Shown here piece after piece: positions 26,548 to 34,531 of a DNA stretch of 64,000 nucleotides. The first letter of the stretch is position 1; each line of letters opens with the position of its first letter. Source of the DNA: Frankia nepalensis (GTDB taxonomy: Bacteria > Actinomycetota > Actinomycetes > Frankiales > Frankiaceae); NCBI RefSeq assembly GCF_016786325.1, contig NZ_JADWYU010000133.1, forward strand, positions 1-64,000, in the 5' to 3' direction. Made by a program: the position numbers and the translations under genes. The notes under the pieces were generated by a model. That model saw only the letters and a program-made list of their open reading frames with translations, searched no databases and was not told where the DNA came from.

Positions 26548-26659
26548 AGCGTCGCGCGCCGCCGGGCAGCACGACGGCGACCAGCGCCGAGAAAGGCAGC
26601 ACGACGGCACCCGCGACCGAGGCGGGCCAGAAGGCGTCGTGCCGGAACATGGCGTTCAT
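26546..26659 (-). CDS. Possible 37-residue single-span membrane peptide
   Basis: The frame from the ATG at 26659 (second ATG at 26650) has strongly GC3-biased codons and encodes a hydrophilic start, MNAMFRHDAFWP, followed by one hydrophobic span of about 20 residues ending VVLPGGARR. It lies just upstream of tuf on the same strand. No clear ribosome site is visible. Composition favours a real small membrane protein, but the evidence is thin. Confidence 0.3.
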   Translation of the reverse strand: MNAMFRHDAFWPASVAGAVVLPFSALVAVVLPGGARR

Positions 26660-26886
26660 CGTGACCGGCGAACGCAAAACCGGCAAATGCATTTCCGCGC
26701 CGGCCGGCGCCCCGATGGAACTGGATCGTCCCTCGGTCGTGGGTCAGTAAGCTGTCGCGTTCGCCCCAACGTCGGTCGCCTCGATGCCGACGGTGATGCT
26801 GAGGCCCTGATCGTGGGCGGGTTGGGGCGCCCCGACGATGGATCCCCGCCGGTCCGGGTGCGGCGGGGACGCGGGATGATTCGAAC

Positions 26887-27528
26887 GTGTGGTCTGGCGA
26901 CTTCGAGGTCCATCTGACCTGCCCGGCGAGGAAGGCGGTGGCGCTGGCGAGGTTCGCCGAGCAGCATGGCGCCAAGTTCAGCCACATCGAACTCGACCAG
27001 GGGGTGGCCCCCTCGCAGCCCATGCTGACGGTGTTCGGTAGCGGGACGTGGACGGAGATCCAACGGCTGGCGGCCCACTGGCGCGCTGGTCTTGAGGCTG
27101 CCGGGCTGCGGGTGCTTCGGGCGAAGATCGAGGCGGCGCTCTGGAATGATGGCGTTCCCGAGCTCGACGAGCATGCCCGGGCTGGCCTGTACTTCGAGCA
27201 TCACGTCAAGGTCCGGCTGCCGCCCGGCGACGAACGTGTGCTGGGCGAGCTGACGTCGGCGGTGCGGGACCACGGAGCCCGCCCGTCACGGAACGCCCGT
27301 CGGGTCCACACCGAGGACTGGGAAGACAGGTTTGTCACCCAGCGCTGCCACGGGGTCGGCCGACGTACCGCCACTGGCCGGCTCGACGCCCTTCTGACGG
27401 CGGTCCGGATCGGCGGGTTCGAGGTGCTGGAGGTCCAGCAGGAATATGTCGTGCATGACGACGCGGCACACCTCGACACCGGATGGCTTGAACGCGAGCC
27501 AGCCCGCGGCTCGGCCTGGTGGCAGTAG
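26887..27528 (+). CDS. Hypothetical protein, 213 residues
   Basis: I do not recognise a function. The GTG at 26887 opens a compact soluble protein: VHLTCPARKAVALARFAEQH, then HIELDQGVAPSQPMLTVFGSG, then two parallel-looking halves (residues 5-100 and 100-205), each with a strand-helix unit ending in a FEV/VLRAKIEAALW-type strand. The internal similarity suggests a duplicated alpha/beta domain. It is convergent with the AbiEii-like nucleotidyltransferase gene at 27641-28507, an arrangement that might reflect a functional pair or mere neighbourhood. Confidence 0.6.
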   Translation: MWSGDFEVHLTCPARKAVALARFAEQHGAKFSHIELDQGVAPSQPMLTVFGSGTWTEIQRLAAHWRAGLEAAGLRVLRAKIEAALWNDGVPELDEHARAGLYFEHHVKVRLPPGDERVLGELTSAVRDHGARPSRNARRVHTEDWEDRFVTQRCHGVGRRTATGRLDALLTAVRIGGFEVLEVQQEYVVHDDAAHLDTGWLEREPARGSAWWQ

Positions 27529-27640
27529 GGCCACATGAGCGACGGCCCCGCCATCGCGACTGGATTTCCGGGCGGGCCCGTGGACGCATGCCGCCCCAGG
27601 CCTCCAGCCCGAAGCAGGTCTCCCGCGTGGAACAGGAAGA

Positions 27641-28507
27641 TCAATTATCGGCGAGCGCCGCGCCCAGGCGGTTCAGCCAGGATCGGGCGTCGCCCTCGAT
27701 GTGGGGGTGCTGAGCGCGGAAACGATCCCAATCCACCTGGTTGGGCCGCAGCATCCTGACCACTTCTAGATCGTCCAAACGCACGAGCAGGTCGCAAAGA
27801 CGAGCAAGGGGCACTGGCATGTGTTCGGCGAGCAGAACCGCGTCGTAAAGGTCTTTACCGCGCGCAGGGACGTCGTTGAGCAGCCAATGCACCTTCCACG
27901 CCAGGGAGAGCACCGGGGTCGCGGCCAGCATCCGGGTACCCAGCGGCGGGATCTCCACGACGACCGGCGCCTCGAGCATCCGCTCCCCGAACGCCAGGTC
28001 GACCTGGAGTACGTCCCGCTCGTCGCCCACGCCGTAGGGAAAAAGCAAGCGCGTCACCGGCGGCTGACGCCGCGCTCCCGACTGCTGCTCCGGACGCTCC
28101 TCCTGGAAACCATGGGGCAGTGGCGCCGATATCCGCGTGCCCGACCGTCGCGGTGGCACGCCGGACGGATAGCCGTAGTAGCCGTAGTAGCCGTAGTAGC
28201 CGTTGATGTCGTCGACCTCGATCTGGTCCGCGCGCAGACCTGGCACCGGGTCGTCGGTGAGCGCCGCCACGACGCCAGCCACCAGGGCCCCCTCGTCGAC
28301 CTCCCACGTAGGTAGCCCATCCGCGCCGAGACCGCCGGTTACGACGAAGTCGATGTCCGCGGGCTCACGCGCGAGCTCACCCAGCCAGGCCTTCAGCACC
28401 ACGCTGCCCCGAAGCACCAGATACTCGGCCCAGCCAGACGCCGACAGGACCCGCAAGGCGTGCACGACCGCCGCGCGGCGCGCGATCGGTCCGCCGGTCA
28501 CCACCAC
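27641..28507 (-). CDS. AbiEii-like nucleotidyltransferase
   Basis: About 288 residues with the mark of the nucleotidyltransferase AbiEii/AbiGii family: YLVLRGSVVLKAWLGE followed by REPADIDFVV (the R-x-S/T-x-DxD-type metal site, here PADIDF), and the C-terminal KDLYDAVLLAE. Family toxins of type IV toxin-antitoxin systems add nucleotides to tRNA acceptor stems or otherwise block growth. The usual AbiEi-type antitoxin is not adjacent. The start is uncertain: three GTG codons in a row (28507, 28504, 28501) begin VVVTGGPIARR, without a strong ribosome site. A GYY tandem insert lies in the middle of the protein. Confidence 0.65.
   Translation of the reverse strand: MVVTGGPIARRAAVVHALRVLSASGWAEYLVLRGSVVLKAWLGELAREPADIDFVVTGGLGADGLPTWEVDEGALVAGVVAALTDDPVPGLRADQIEVDDINGYYGYYGYYGYPSGVPPRRSGTRISAPLPHGFQEERPEQQSGARRQPPVTRLLFPYGVGDERDVLQVDLAFGERMLEAPVVVEIPPLGTRMLAATPVLSLAWKVHWLLNDVPARGKDLYDAVLLAEHMPVPLARLCDLLVRLDDLEVVRMLRPNQVDWDRFRAQHPHIEGDARSWLNRLGAALADN
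28170..28205. repeat. 9-bp tandem repeat coding GYY
   Basis: TAGCCGTAG is repeated three times exactly and a fourth time with one change. On the coding (minus) strand it encodes repeated Gly-Tyr-Tyr in the AbiEii-like protein. Because the unit is nine bases, length changes would not shift the frame. Confidence 0.85.
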
Positions 28508-28799
28508 GGCGCGATTAGACCATATGTTCGGATTGGCACCGTTACACAGGCCGAGATCGCCCACTGGCTGCCGGCCTGTCCCACCGACCGCGCCGTCTCG
28601 GCAGACCCAGACGGGGGCGGCGCCCCTGCCAGGCCGACGCACTCGCTGTGGATATCGCCGCTGGGTCCACAGGACCCTCCGCGAGCTGCGGAGGCCGCCT
28701 CCGGCGACAGCTGGAGCCTGCCTGGCCGGCCTGGGCAGGTGGGACGGTGGTTGCCCCGTGCCGGCGCGACGGATTGACGCGGTATGTGCGGAGGATCGG

Positions 28800-28979
28800 A
28801 TGGCGGGTCTGACCGGGCGGTGGCGGATCGTCGAGTTCAGCTGGGACGGCGACGACGAAGGCGACCGGTCAGACCGAGTCTGGTCAGCGGGCGCGGCGTG
28901 CGCTGAACATCGCGGCGCTGTGGGTCGGTCGCGATCTGGGTCGCTCCGTGGGCGACGGGCCGGCCTCGTGATCGGGTGA
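28800..28979 (+). pseudogene. Internally deleted remnant of a small conserved gene
   Basis: From the ATG at 28800 the frame reads MAGLTGRWRIVEFSWDGDDE. The N-terminal TGRWRIVE and the later EFSWDGDDE resemble two parts of a small actinobacterial family that normally lie about 45 residues apart, so the middle seems deleted. After residue 35 the translation is no longer protein-like and it runs into the 3' end of the helicase gene on the other strand. The remaining 28508-28799 shows nothing coding. Confidence 0.4.
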
Positions 28980-30338
28980 GCTGGTACTAGCCGTGGCCAT
29001 GGGCGGTCGAGACGCCGTGGACCGCCCGGAGCGGTGGCTGTGGTTGCCGGCGGGGCGGCGTCCACGCCGTCTGCCCGTTCGAGGTGTCGGCTCGGTGTCG
29101 CGGTTCGCGCCAGCCGGCACGCGTTGGGCTGGACTGGTTCTGGTCTCCGCCTGGACCGCGACCGCGGGGCTGGTGAGCGACCGAGCGCCGGGGGCGAGCG
29201 TGGCGAGTATCGGGTGATCGGCGGATGCGACCCGCGTGGTCGTCGCCCTGATGCCGGCGGCGCGGGCCAGCTGCGTGACCTCACGGATCTGCTCCGTGGT
29301 CGCCAGGGTGATGACGGTGCCGCTGTTGCCGGCGCGCGCGGTGCGCCCGGAACGGTGCAGGTATGCCTTGTGGTCGGCCGGTGGGTCGGCGTGGATCACG
29401 AGGGCCACGTTGTCGACATGGATGCCGCGGGCGGCGATGTCCGTGGCGACCAGCGCCGAAGCCCGGCCGGTGTGGAAGTCGTCGAGGTTGCGGGTACGGG
29501 CGTTCTGGCTCAGGTTGCCGTGCAGCTCGACCGTGGGCACGCCGGCGCGGTTGAGGTGGCGGGCCAGAGCCTTGGCGCCGTGCTTCGTGCGGGTGAACAC
29601 GACGGTGCGGCCCGGTGCGCTGGACAGGTCAACGAGCACGGGGAGCCGGCTGTCCCGCTCGACGTGCAGCAGATGGTGCGCCATGGTGCCCACCGGGGAC
29701 TGGGCGGAGTCGGCCTCGTGTACCGCGGGTTTGCTGAGGTACTGGCGCACCAGGGTGTCGATGGCCTTGTCCAGGGTGGCCGAGAACAGCATCCGCTGCC
29801 CGCCGGTCGGGGTCTGGCCGAGCAGCCGCCGTACGGCGGGAAGGAACCCCAGGTCGGCCATGTGGTCGGCCTCGTCCAGCACGGTGATCTTTACCTGTGC
29901 CAGCGAGCAGTGCCCCTGCGCGAGGAGATCCTCGAGCCGGCCGGGGCAGGCCACGACGATGTCGGTGCCCCGCCGGATCGCGGCCACCTGCGGGTTCTGG
30001 CCGACGCCGCCGAACACGGTGCACGAGGTGAGGCCGGCCGCGGCGGCGAGCGGCCGCAGAGCCGTGTCGATCTGCGCGACGAGCTCGCGGGTGGGCGCCA
30101 GAATCAGCGCGCGCGGAGCCCCGGCCCGGGCCCGGGGACCACCGGACAGTCGCGCGACCACGGGCAGGAGGAACGCGAGCGTCTTGCCGGACCCCGTGCG
30201 GCCCCGGCCGAGGACGTCACGTCCAGCGAGCGCGTCCGGCAGCGTCGCCCGCTGGATGGGGGTGGGGATCTTGATGTCGAGACGGGTGAGAACGTCGGTC
30301 AGGCGCGTGGGCACGCCCAGATCGGTGAACGAAGGCAA
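28884..30338 (-). CDS. DEAD-box ATP-dependent RNA helicase
   Basis: A 484-residue helicase of the RhlE-like kind, all motifs present: Q motif IPTPIQRATLP, I GRTGSGKT, Ia PTRELV, II DEAD, III SAT, IV VVFTRTKHGAKAL, V TDIAARGIHVDN, VI HRSGRTARAG. It unwinds short RNA duplexes in ribosome assembly, RNA decay or cold adaptation. The last 90 residues are a basic, Arg/Ser/Pro-rich tail suited to RNA binding. The start is TTG at 30338: an in-frame TAG lies 12 bases upstream, so no earlier start is possible. It stands alone. Confidence 0.92.
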   Translation of the reverse strand: MPSFTDLGVPTRLTDVLTRLDIKIPTPIQRATLPDALAGRDVLGRGRTGSGKTLAFLLPVVARLSGGPRARAGAPRALILAPTRELVAQIDTALRPLAAAAGLTSCTVFGGVGQNPQVAAIRRGTDIVVACPGRLEDLLAQGHCSLAQVKITVLDEADHMADLGFLPAVRRLLGQTPTGGQRMLFSATLDKAIDTLVRQYLSKPAVHEADSAQSPVGTMAHHLLHVERDSRLPVLVDLSSAPGRTVVFTRTKHGAKALARHLNRAGVPTVELHGNLSQNARTRNLDDFHTGRASALVATDIAARGIHVDNVALVIHADPPADHKAYLHRSGRTARAGNSGTVITLATTEQIREVTQLARAAGIRATTTRVASADHPILATLAPGARSLTSPAVAVQAETRTSPAQRVPAGANRDTEPTPRTGRRRGRRPAGNHSHRSGRSTASRPPMATASTSSPDHEAGPSPTERPRSRPTHSAAMFSARRAR

Positions 30339-30399
30339 GAAAAGTCGCTATCTGTGCGGGTGTCCCGCCGACAACCGGGGATCCGAGGATCTCAACCGG

Positions 30400-31190
30400 T
30401 TACGCGCGGAGCGGAGGCCGATGCTGAGCAGCGGGTGCTACGACGCGCGGACAACTCGCGGCAGGAGCTCGACGAGCTGATACAGCCAGCATAGCTGGTC
30501 CGTGCGCCGCATCGGTGCTGACCAGTGCGGTGAGGTCGTCGGCGGGCAGCAGGCCGTCGCTGGTGGCCGCGCGGGCAGTGGGCCCCACCGGCGATGCCGG
30601 TGACGTGGTCACCGGCCGAGACGACGCCCCAAGGCCCCTGCTCGTTCGCGCTGTCGGCCGCCAACTAGCCAGTGGATCATCATCGTCGAGCTCGTGGCCG
30701 GCCGCGGAGGCGACAAAAATCTCAAAGAGGGCGCGTCGGCGGTGGTCCGTCGACGCGAGGCGGCGGTCGAGGCCGAGGAACGCGCGCTGCGCGGCGAGCG
30801 CACTGCCGGTGGCGCCGCCAGCGCGGTGGCCAGTGCGTACACCGCGTTCGACCGCACCGCCGCGTCGGCGTCGTCGAGTAGCGGGATCAGGAGCGAAACG
30901 TCCGCGGTGATCGCCTCACGAGCCGCGTCCAGTGTCCACTCGCCTGGGTGCCCCAGTTGTCGAAATGCATGTCCTCGGGTGCGTCGGCCACCCGGAGCAG
31001 GTCCTGACGCAGGTCGCGTCCGAAGTTGGTTGGGATGGCCAGCCTCGGCTGCCAGCAGCAGGTCGGCGCGATGCTGCGTGGCCGGGTTGGCGGCGTCGCG
31101 ATCGCGCCTGTACTTATCGAGTCTCTCCCATGTCATCTGGAGGAGCTCATTCTCGTCCGCGGCGTCACCGACCGCACCTTCGTCAGCCAC
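30400..31190 (-). pseudogene. Frameshifted HEAT-repeat gene
   Basis: Protein-like sequence continues on the minus strand but hops between frames. From an ATG at 31190: ENELLQMTWERLDKYRRDRD and ATQHRADLLLAAEAGHP in one frame; then DLRQDLLRVADAPEDMHFDN in a second; then EWTLDAAREAITADVSLLIP and DDADAAVRSNAVYALATALA, a typical HEAT/armadillo helix pair; then ALFEIFVASAAGHELDDDDP in another. At least three frameshifts are needed to join them. I therefore call it a decayed HEAT-repeat gene. Function when intact is unknown; HEAT proteins bind other proteins or nucleic acids. Confidence 0.5.
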
Positions 31191-31260
31191 ATGCCGATCA
31201 TGCCGATCATGCCGACGGGCTCCGACAGAACTCCGTCCGAACTCCGTCCGAACTGGTCGG
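31190..31260. repeat. Two short tandem repeats
   Basis: CATGCCGAT/ATGCCGATC-type units of 9 bp repeat two and a half times at 31190-31214. AACTCCGTCCG (11 bp) occurs at 31229-31239 and 31240-31250 with a partial third copy. They lie upstream of the decayed HEAT gene and 3' of the lipoprotein gene and look like slippage products. Confidence 0.7.
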
Positions 31261-31277
31261 CGATCTCCTTGACTGTG

Positions 31278-31754
31278 TCAGAGCGGTTCGGGTGTGGTGC
31301 AGCCGTGGAGGCGAGCGGTGATGACATCGGCCCTGTGGGGCCGCGTCTCGCGGGTGTCGTCGATCGAGGTGCAGACGTAGCGCACCCGGTCTGGGGTGCC
31401 GACGCCGCGGAAGCGGTCCTGGCTGGTGTCTTGGATGACCGTGATGGTGCCGTTCGGGTCGCTGCTGAGGGAGTAGACGATCGGGTCGCCCTCGGTGGTG
31501 GTCGCGGTGCTCGTCAGCGTCGCGGCCTGGCCAGCCGCGACCGCCTCGACGAAACACCGCCGGGCGTCTCCGGCTGCCAGGTTCCCGGGATCGATCCGCT
31601 CGCTGCCGCAATACAGCGCGATTACTGCCGTGGACGACTGCTTGTCCGTGGCCGGCGGTTCCGACGGTGGGTTGCCACCACAGGCAGTCAACGTCAGGCA
31701 GCCGATCAGAGCCGCGGCAAGCAGGAAGAATCGGGCGAGATGCGGAGGTGCCAT
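31278..31754 (-). CDS. Putative secreted lipoprotein
   Basis: A 158-residue protein starting at the ATG at 31754. A basic N-terminus and hydrophobic stretch (ARFFLLAAALIGCLTL) lead to a lipobox, LTAC, so the mature chain begins with a lipidated Cys near residue 26. A Ser/Thr/Pro-rich tether follows. The mature domain contains two Cys-bearing blocks, IALYCGSERIDPGNL and RRCFVEAVAAGQPAT-like RRCFVEAVAAGQAATLTSTA, and ends near YVCTSIDD and LHGCTTPE; four Cys could form two disulfides. Cell-surface location is inferred; function is unknown. Confidence 0.65.
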   Translation of the reverse strand: MAPPHLARFFLLAAALIGCLTLTACGGNPPSEPPATDKQSSTAVIALYCGSERIDPGNLAAGDARRCFVEAVAAGQAATLTSTATTTEGDPIVYSLSSDPNGTITVIQDTSQDRFRGVGTPDRVRYVCTSIDDTRETRPHRADVITARLHGCTTPEPL

Positions 31755-31854
31755 GATGCGTTGGATGCGCGGTCTCGCGATCTGGTTCCCGTCACCGCGT
31801 CCAGGCACGCCGGTCGCAGTTCGCTGACGGACGTGGTACCTGCTCCGGCGTAAC

Positions 31855-31910
31855 CCAGCGTGGACCTGAACGAGACCCGCGCCCTACTGAGGAGGGACTT
31901 CGAATCGGGG
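31855..31910 (+). other. Possible integrase-derived scrap
   Basis: The translation VDLNETRALLR beginning near 31860 matches the VDLNEIRALLR helix of the truncated tyrosine recombinase at 34532-34837, with similar DNA around it. It is too short for a firm call but fits a pattern of recombinase remains in this region. Confidence 0.25.
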
Positions 31911-31990
31911 CGACGGCTACCGCTACTGATCTCTAACATGTTCGGTCACATCGGCCACAGGCGGCACCCGAGGCGGTAGCCGGGTCTACG

Positions 31991-32848
31991 GTGATCGACG
32001 TGATCACATCACCCTTGTTCAGTTTTGACGTCGCTGGCCGGAGGGTCTTCGTCAGCACGGGTTCGAAGACGCAGACCGTCAACGTGTGCACGTCGGAGAA
32101 CCGGCGCGGTGCCTACGACGCCCGGTACCGCCTTCCAGCCGCGGCGCGGATTACCGGCGCCGACCTGCCCGAGCTCGCGAGCCTGATGGCGCTGGGGGAC
32201 TGGCTTCTCAGCACGCGCAGCGCCCAGTTGCTCGGTCCGTCGGGTGTCCCGGTCTCGATGCCGAATGTGCCGGCAACGGCGGCCGTGGGTCCGTGGCTCG
32301 CGGCGGCGGTCGGCATGGTGGAGCGGGCGATTGACGGACTGGTCGACGACTTCGTCAGGCATCCGTACCGGCATCGAGTTGAGCACTCCCTGCACCTTCA
32401 GCTGTTCCACGAACTCGTCGCGAACGCCGAGCTCGACGCGCTCGCCCCGATCGGCGCGTCGGGACCTCGGACGGGCCTGATCCACAAGGAGTGGCCCATG
32501 CCGGCCGACGACGGTGAACGTCGTGGGTTGTTCGACCTGGCGCTGCTCACGCCTGGTCAACTGGCCGTCGCCAGTCTTGAGCAGTTCCGGCAGGGCCGGA
32601 TCGTCCCACCGGTAGCCGTCGAACTGGGCCTCGACTATGGGCGTAGCCATCTCGCCCAAGACCTCGCCGGTCTCGCTGCCAGCGGGGTGCCGCACGGCTA
32701 CGTCGTGCACTTCACCCGGTTGGCCGCGTCGAAGGAGAAGGCCGAGGTCGAGGCCCTCGTCCACGCGGCTCACCCGAACGTGAAGATCGCCTACGCGCAC
32801 GTTCAACCCGACGGCACGGTCACCGTCAAACACCTCGACGAGGCCTGA
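31991..32848 (+). CDS. Hypothetical protein, possible nuclease-like fold
   Basis: A 285-residue soluble protein I cannot assign. The start at 31991 (GTG) gives an N-terminal domain of about 110 residues and a longer C-terminal half. In the latter, VEHSLHLQLFHELVANAELD, then VAVELGLDYGRSHLAQDLAGL and YVVHFTRLAASKEKAEVEAL have the spacing of a restriction-endonuclease-like core (Glu helix, then E-x-x strand with downstream helix), but the expected Lys of PD-(D/E)xK is not evident. A signal or membrane span is absent. The gene ends at 32848; the next 270 bases hold only a scrap on the other strand. Confidence 0.55.
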   Translation: MIDVITSPLFSFDVAGRRVFVSTGSKTQTVNVCTSENRRGAYDARYRLPAAARITGADLPELASLMALGDWLLSTRSAQLLGPSGVPVSMPNVPATAAVGPWLAAAVGMVERAIDGLVDDFVRHPYRHRVEHSLHLQLFHELVANAELDALAPIGASGPRTGLIHKEWPMPADDGERRGLFDLALLTPGQLAVASLEQFRQGRIVPPVAVELGLDYGRSHLAQDLAGLAASGVPHGYVVHFTRLAASKEKAEVEALVHAAHPNVKIAYAHVQPDGTVTVKHLDEA

Positions 32849-32870
32849 AACCGCCGTTTCAAGATCGGCT

Positions 32871-32985
32871 CTATCTTGCCATCGCGGTGAACCAACCGAC
32901 GTGGGCCAGCACGTCCAGGAGCCACCCACGGCCGTCGGCCGCTACGCGGGCTGCCAGCGCATCCGAGATGTCCCAGAGGACCTGC
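32871..32985 (-). pseudogene. Gene fragment of unknown family
   Basis: On the minus strand the frame ending in TAG (32871-32873) reads VLWDISDALAARVAADGRG and then WLLDVLAHVGWFTAMAR, with actinobacterial codon bias. A further coding-like scrap, RRLIALAQATDFTFDD, ends near 33045. Neither has a start or a complete domain. I see them as remains of decayed genes; the family is not recognised. Confidence 0.3.
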
Positions 32986-33119
32986 GGCTTCTACGCATCC
33001 CACGGAAGTTGCAGCAGGAGCACCCGCATCGGCGCATCAGTCGTCGAATGTGAAGTCCGTCGCTTGCGCCAAGGCGATGAGTCGCCGCAGATGGACTTCG
33101 CTCGTCACCACCGGGATCA

Positions 33120-33374
33120 TCAGTTTTTAAGTTCTTCCAGCGCTGCGTGATCGTGACTGTAGGCGACGAACATGCCCCCCTCGGGATCGTAAGTGAGGCG
33201 GTCGGCGAGGGCGGGGGCCTGAGCGCTGACCAAGAGTTGGGCTGCGCCCTCCCAGAAGTAGCCGTTGGGTTCATGGCCGAGCTGTTCGATGAGATCATCG
33301 ACGTCGGTGGTTCCCGCCTCCAGCACCAGCTCGAATTGCCCAGCGGTGTTCTCGTACAAGCGCATGGACCCCAT
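33120..33374 (-). CDS. Imm51-family immunity protein
   Basis: An 84-residue protein that matches the Imm51 family of polymorphic-toxin immunity proteins: an N-terminal strand FELVLEAGTTDVDDLIEQLG, the diagnostic HEPNGYFWEGAAQLL and the end block YDPEGGMFVAYSHDHAALEE. Such proteins bind and neutralise a secreted nuclease or similar toxin from kin cells. No toxin gene is adjacent, so it may be an orphan kept for protection against neighbours. The start is the ATG at 33374. Confidence 0.75.
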   Translation of the reverse strand: MGSMRLYENTAGQFELVLEAGTTDVDDLIEQLGHEPNGYFWEGAAQLLVSAQAPALADRLTYDPEGGMFVAYSHDHAALEELKN

Positions 33375-33427
33375 GCGCGTGAGTCTTCCACGTCGTTCGG
33401 GCCGGCGTCGCACCCATCGGTACCGCG

Positions 33428-33475
33428 TCGGCGAGCACGGCGCGGGGGCCGCGGCAGCCGTCGCGTGGCGCGACA
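33428..33475 (+). repeat. Degenerate copy of the 52-bp GC-rich repeat
   Basis: GCGAGCACGGC through GCAGCCGTCGCG resembles the 52-bp repeat at 34477-34528 and 41188-41239, with small indels. It directly precedes an attachment-like module. Confidence 0.55.
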
Positions 33476-33486
33476 GAGCTGCTTGG

Positions 33487-33640
33487 AGGCTCACCCCTGA
33501 CTTGCAAAGTCGGTCCGGGGTGTCCGTGGACGTCCGTGGGCGTCCGCTGGCTCGACTCAGAGTCTCGATCGATTCCACCGGCGTCCACCGACGTCCACGC
33601 CAGTCCACCGGCTGGGCTACACGATTGGCTACACGGGAAT
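33487..33640 (+). other. Attachment-site-like module A
   Basis: This gene-free stretch begins with a 29-bp segment (33487-33515) containing CTTGCAAAGTCGGTC, almost repeated at 38129-38158. It continues with GTCCGTGGACGTCCG (33522-33536) and ends with two GGCTACACG units spaced 12 bp (33615-33623 and 33627-33635). The same layout (core, GTCYGTGGNCGTCCG, pair of 12-bp-spaced direct repeats) recurs beside the tRNA-derived left end of the element and at 38.2 kb. TTTGCAA on the minus strand could be a tRNA anticodon loop, so this may be an old attL or attR of another element. The 438-bp gap 33375-33812 holds nothing else. Confidence 0.5.
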
Positions 33641-33812
33641 CTGCGGAGCCTGCCTGAGCGACGCAGCGTGCGCGACCCTTGGTGTCCATGGCTGTCCACC
33701 GGCGCAGGTCGCGGGTTGACTGTTGGCCACGGGCGTCCACGATCGTCCCGTCGGGATGGCTGCCAACCTGGCTGCCGAGGGCAAGATCGGGTCGCGTCGC
33801 TATGCTCCGGCC

Positions 33813-34346
33813 ATGGCCTCGTGGGATCCACGTGCTCCATTCACCCACCCGGTCGACTACCGCCTGGTGCACAACACCTTCGTCACGATGTTCTGGCGTC
33901 GTTCCCTGTTGGACGAAGCAACGCAGTGGCTTCGCGATCATGGTTACGACGTCGTGTCCCTTGACGCTGGCGCTTGGACAGCGGCCGAGGACATGTTCAC
34001 CGACATCGCGAGTGCTCTCAGCTTCCCCGCGTACTTCGGCAGGAATCTCCTTGCACTCAACGACTGCATGCGAGACGTCGGTATGGGCGATTACGGCTGG
34101 AGCGCAGAGGCAACGGGTCTAGTTGTTGCGTTCACCAACTTCGAGCGCTTCGCGGCTGCTGATCGACGAACTGCCCAGATCTTGCTGGACATTTTCGCCG
34201 ATCGGGCACGCTCCGCAATGCTGCTCGGGAACCGGTTGATCTGCCTCGTCCAGTCAAACGATCCGCGGCTGACCTTCGAGCCGGTCGGCGCCATGCCGGT
34301 AATGTGGAACGACGCCGAGTGGCTAGACCGGAAGCGCGGGCTCTAG
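33813..34346 (+). CDS. Barstar-like protein
   Basis: A 177-residue protein of the barstar (RNase inhibitor) superfamily. The signature is DIASALSFPAYFGRNLLALN followed by DCMRDV, the same order as F-P-x-Y-F-G-x-N-x-x-A-L-x-D-C in barstars. Barstars cover the active site of barnase-type secreted RNases. The protein is longer than classic barstar (about 90 residues) and has an N-terminal 60-residue part that may be a second domain. With the Imm51 gene 440 bp away it makes a small immunity set without a visible toxin. The ATG at 33813 is chosen because protein-like sequence begins there. Confidence 0.7.
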   Translation: MASWDPRAPFTHPVDYRLVHNTFVTMFWRRSLLDEATQWLRDHGYDVVSLDAGAWTAAEDMFTDIASALSFPAYFGRNLLALNDCMRDVGMGDYGWSAEATGLVVAFTNFERFAAADRRTAQILLDIFADRARSAMLLGNRLICLVQSNDPRLTFEPVGAMPVMWNDAEWLDRKRGL

Positions 34347-34476
34347 TCAGCCGACGCAACCTACCGCCCCCACCATATTTTTGTGCAACAGTTACTCCCC
34401 GAGCCTTCGCAGACGTGGACCATGATTAGTTTCGGTAGCGTCCTGGCGATGTGGTCGAGGAATCTTGGTCCGCGGC

Positions 34477-34528
34477 GCGCCGGCGAGCACGGCCCGCCAG
34501 GGCCGCGCGCAGCCGTCGCGCGGCGCGG
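34477..34528 (+). repeat. 52-bp GC-rich repeat, copy at integrase truncation
   Basis: This 52-bp segment starts GCGCCGGCGAGCACGGCCCG and is repeated at 41188-41239 with a single difference (T/C in GCAGCCGYCGCG). Its right end lies 3 bases before the point where recognisable integrase sequence begins, so it marks the truncation junction. A degenerate third copy is at 33428-33475. Confidence 0.85.
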
Positions 34529-34531
34529 CGC

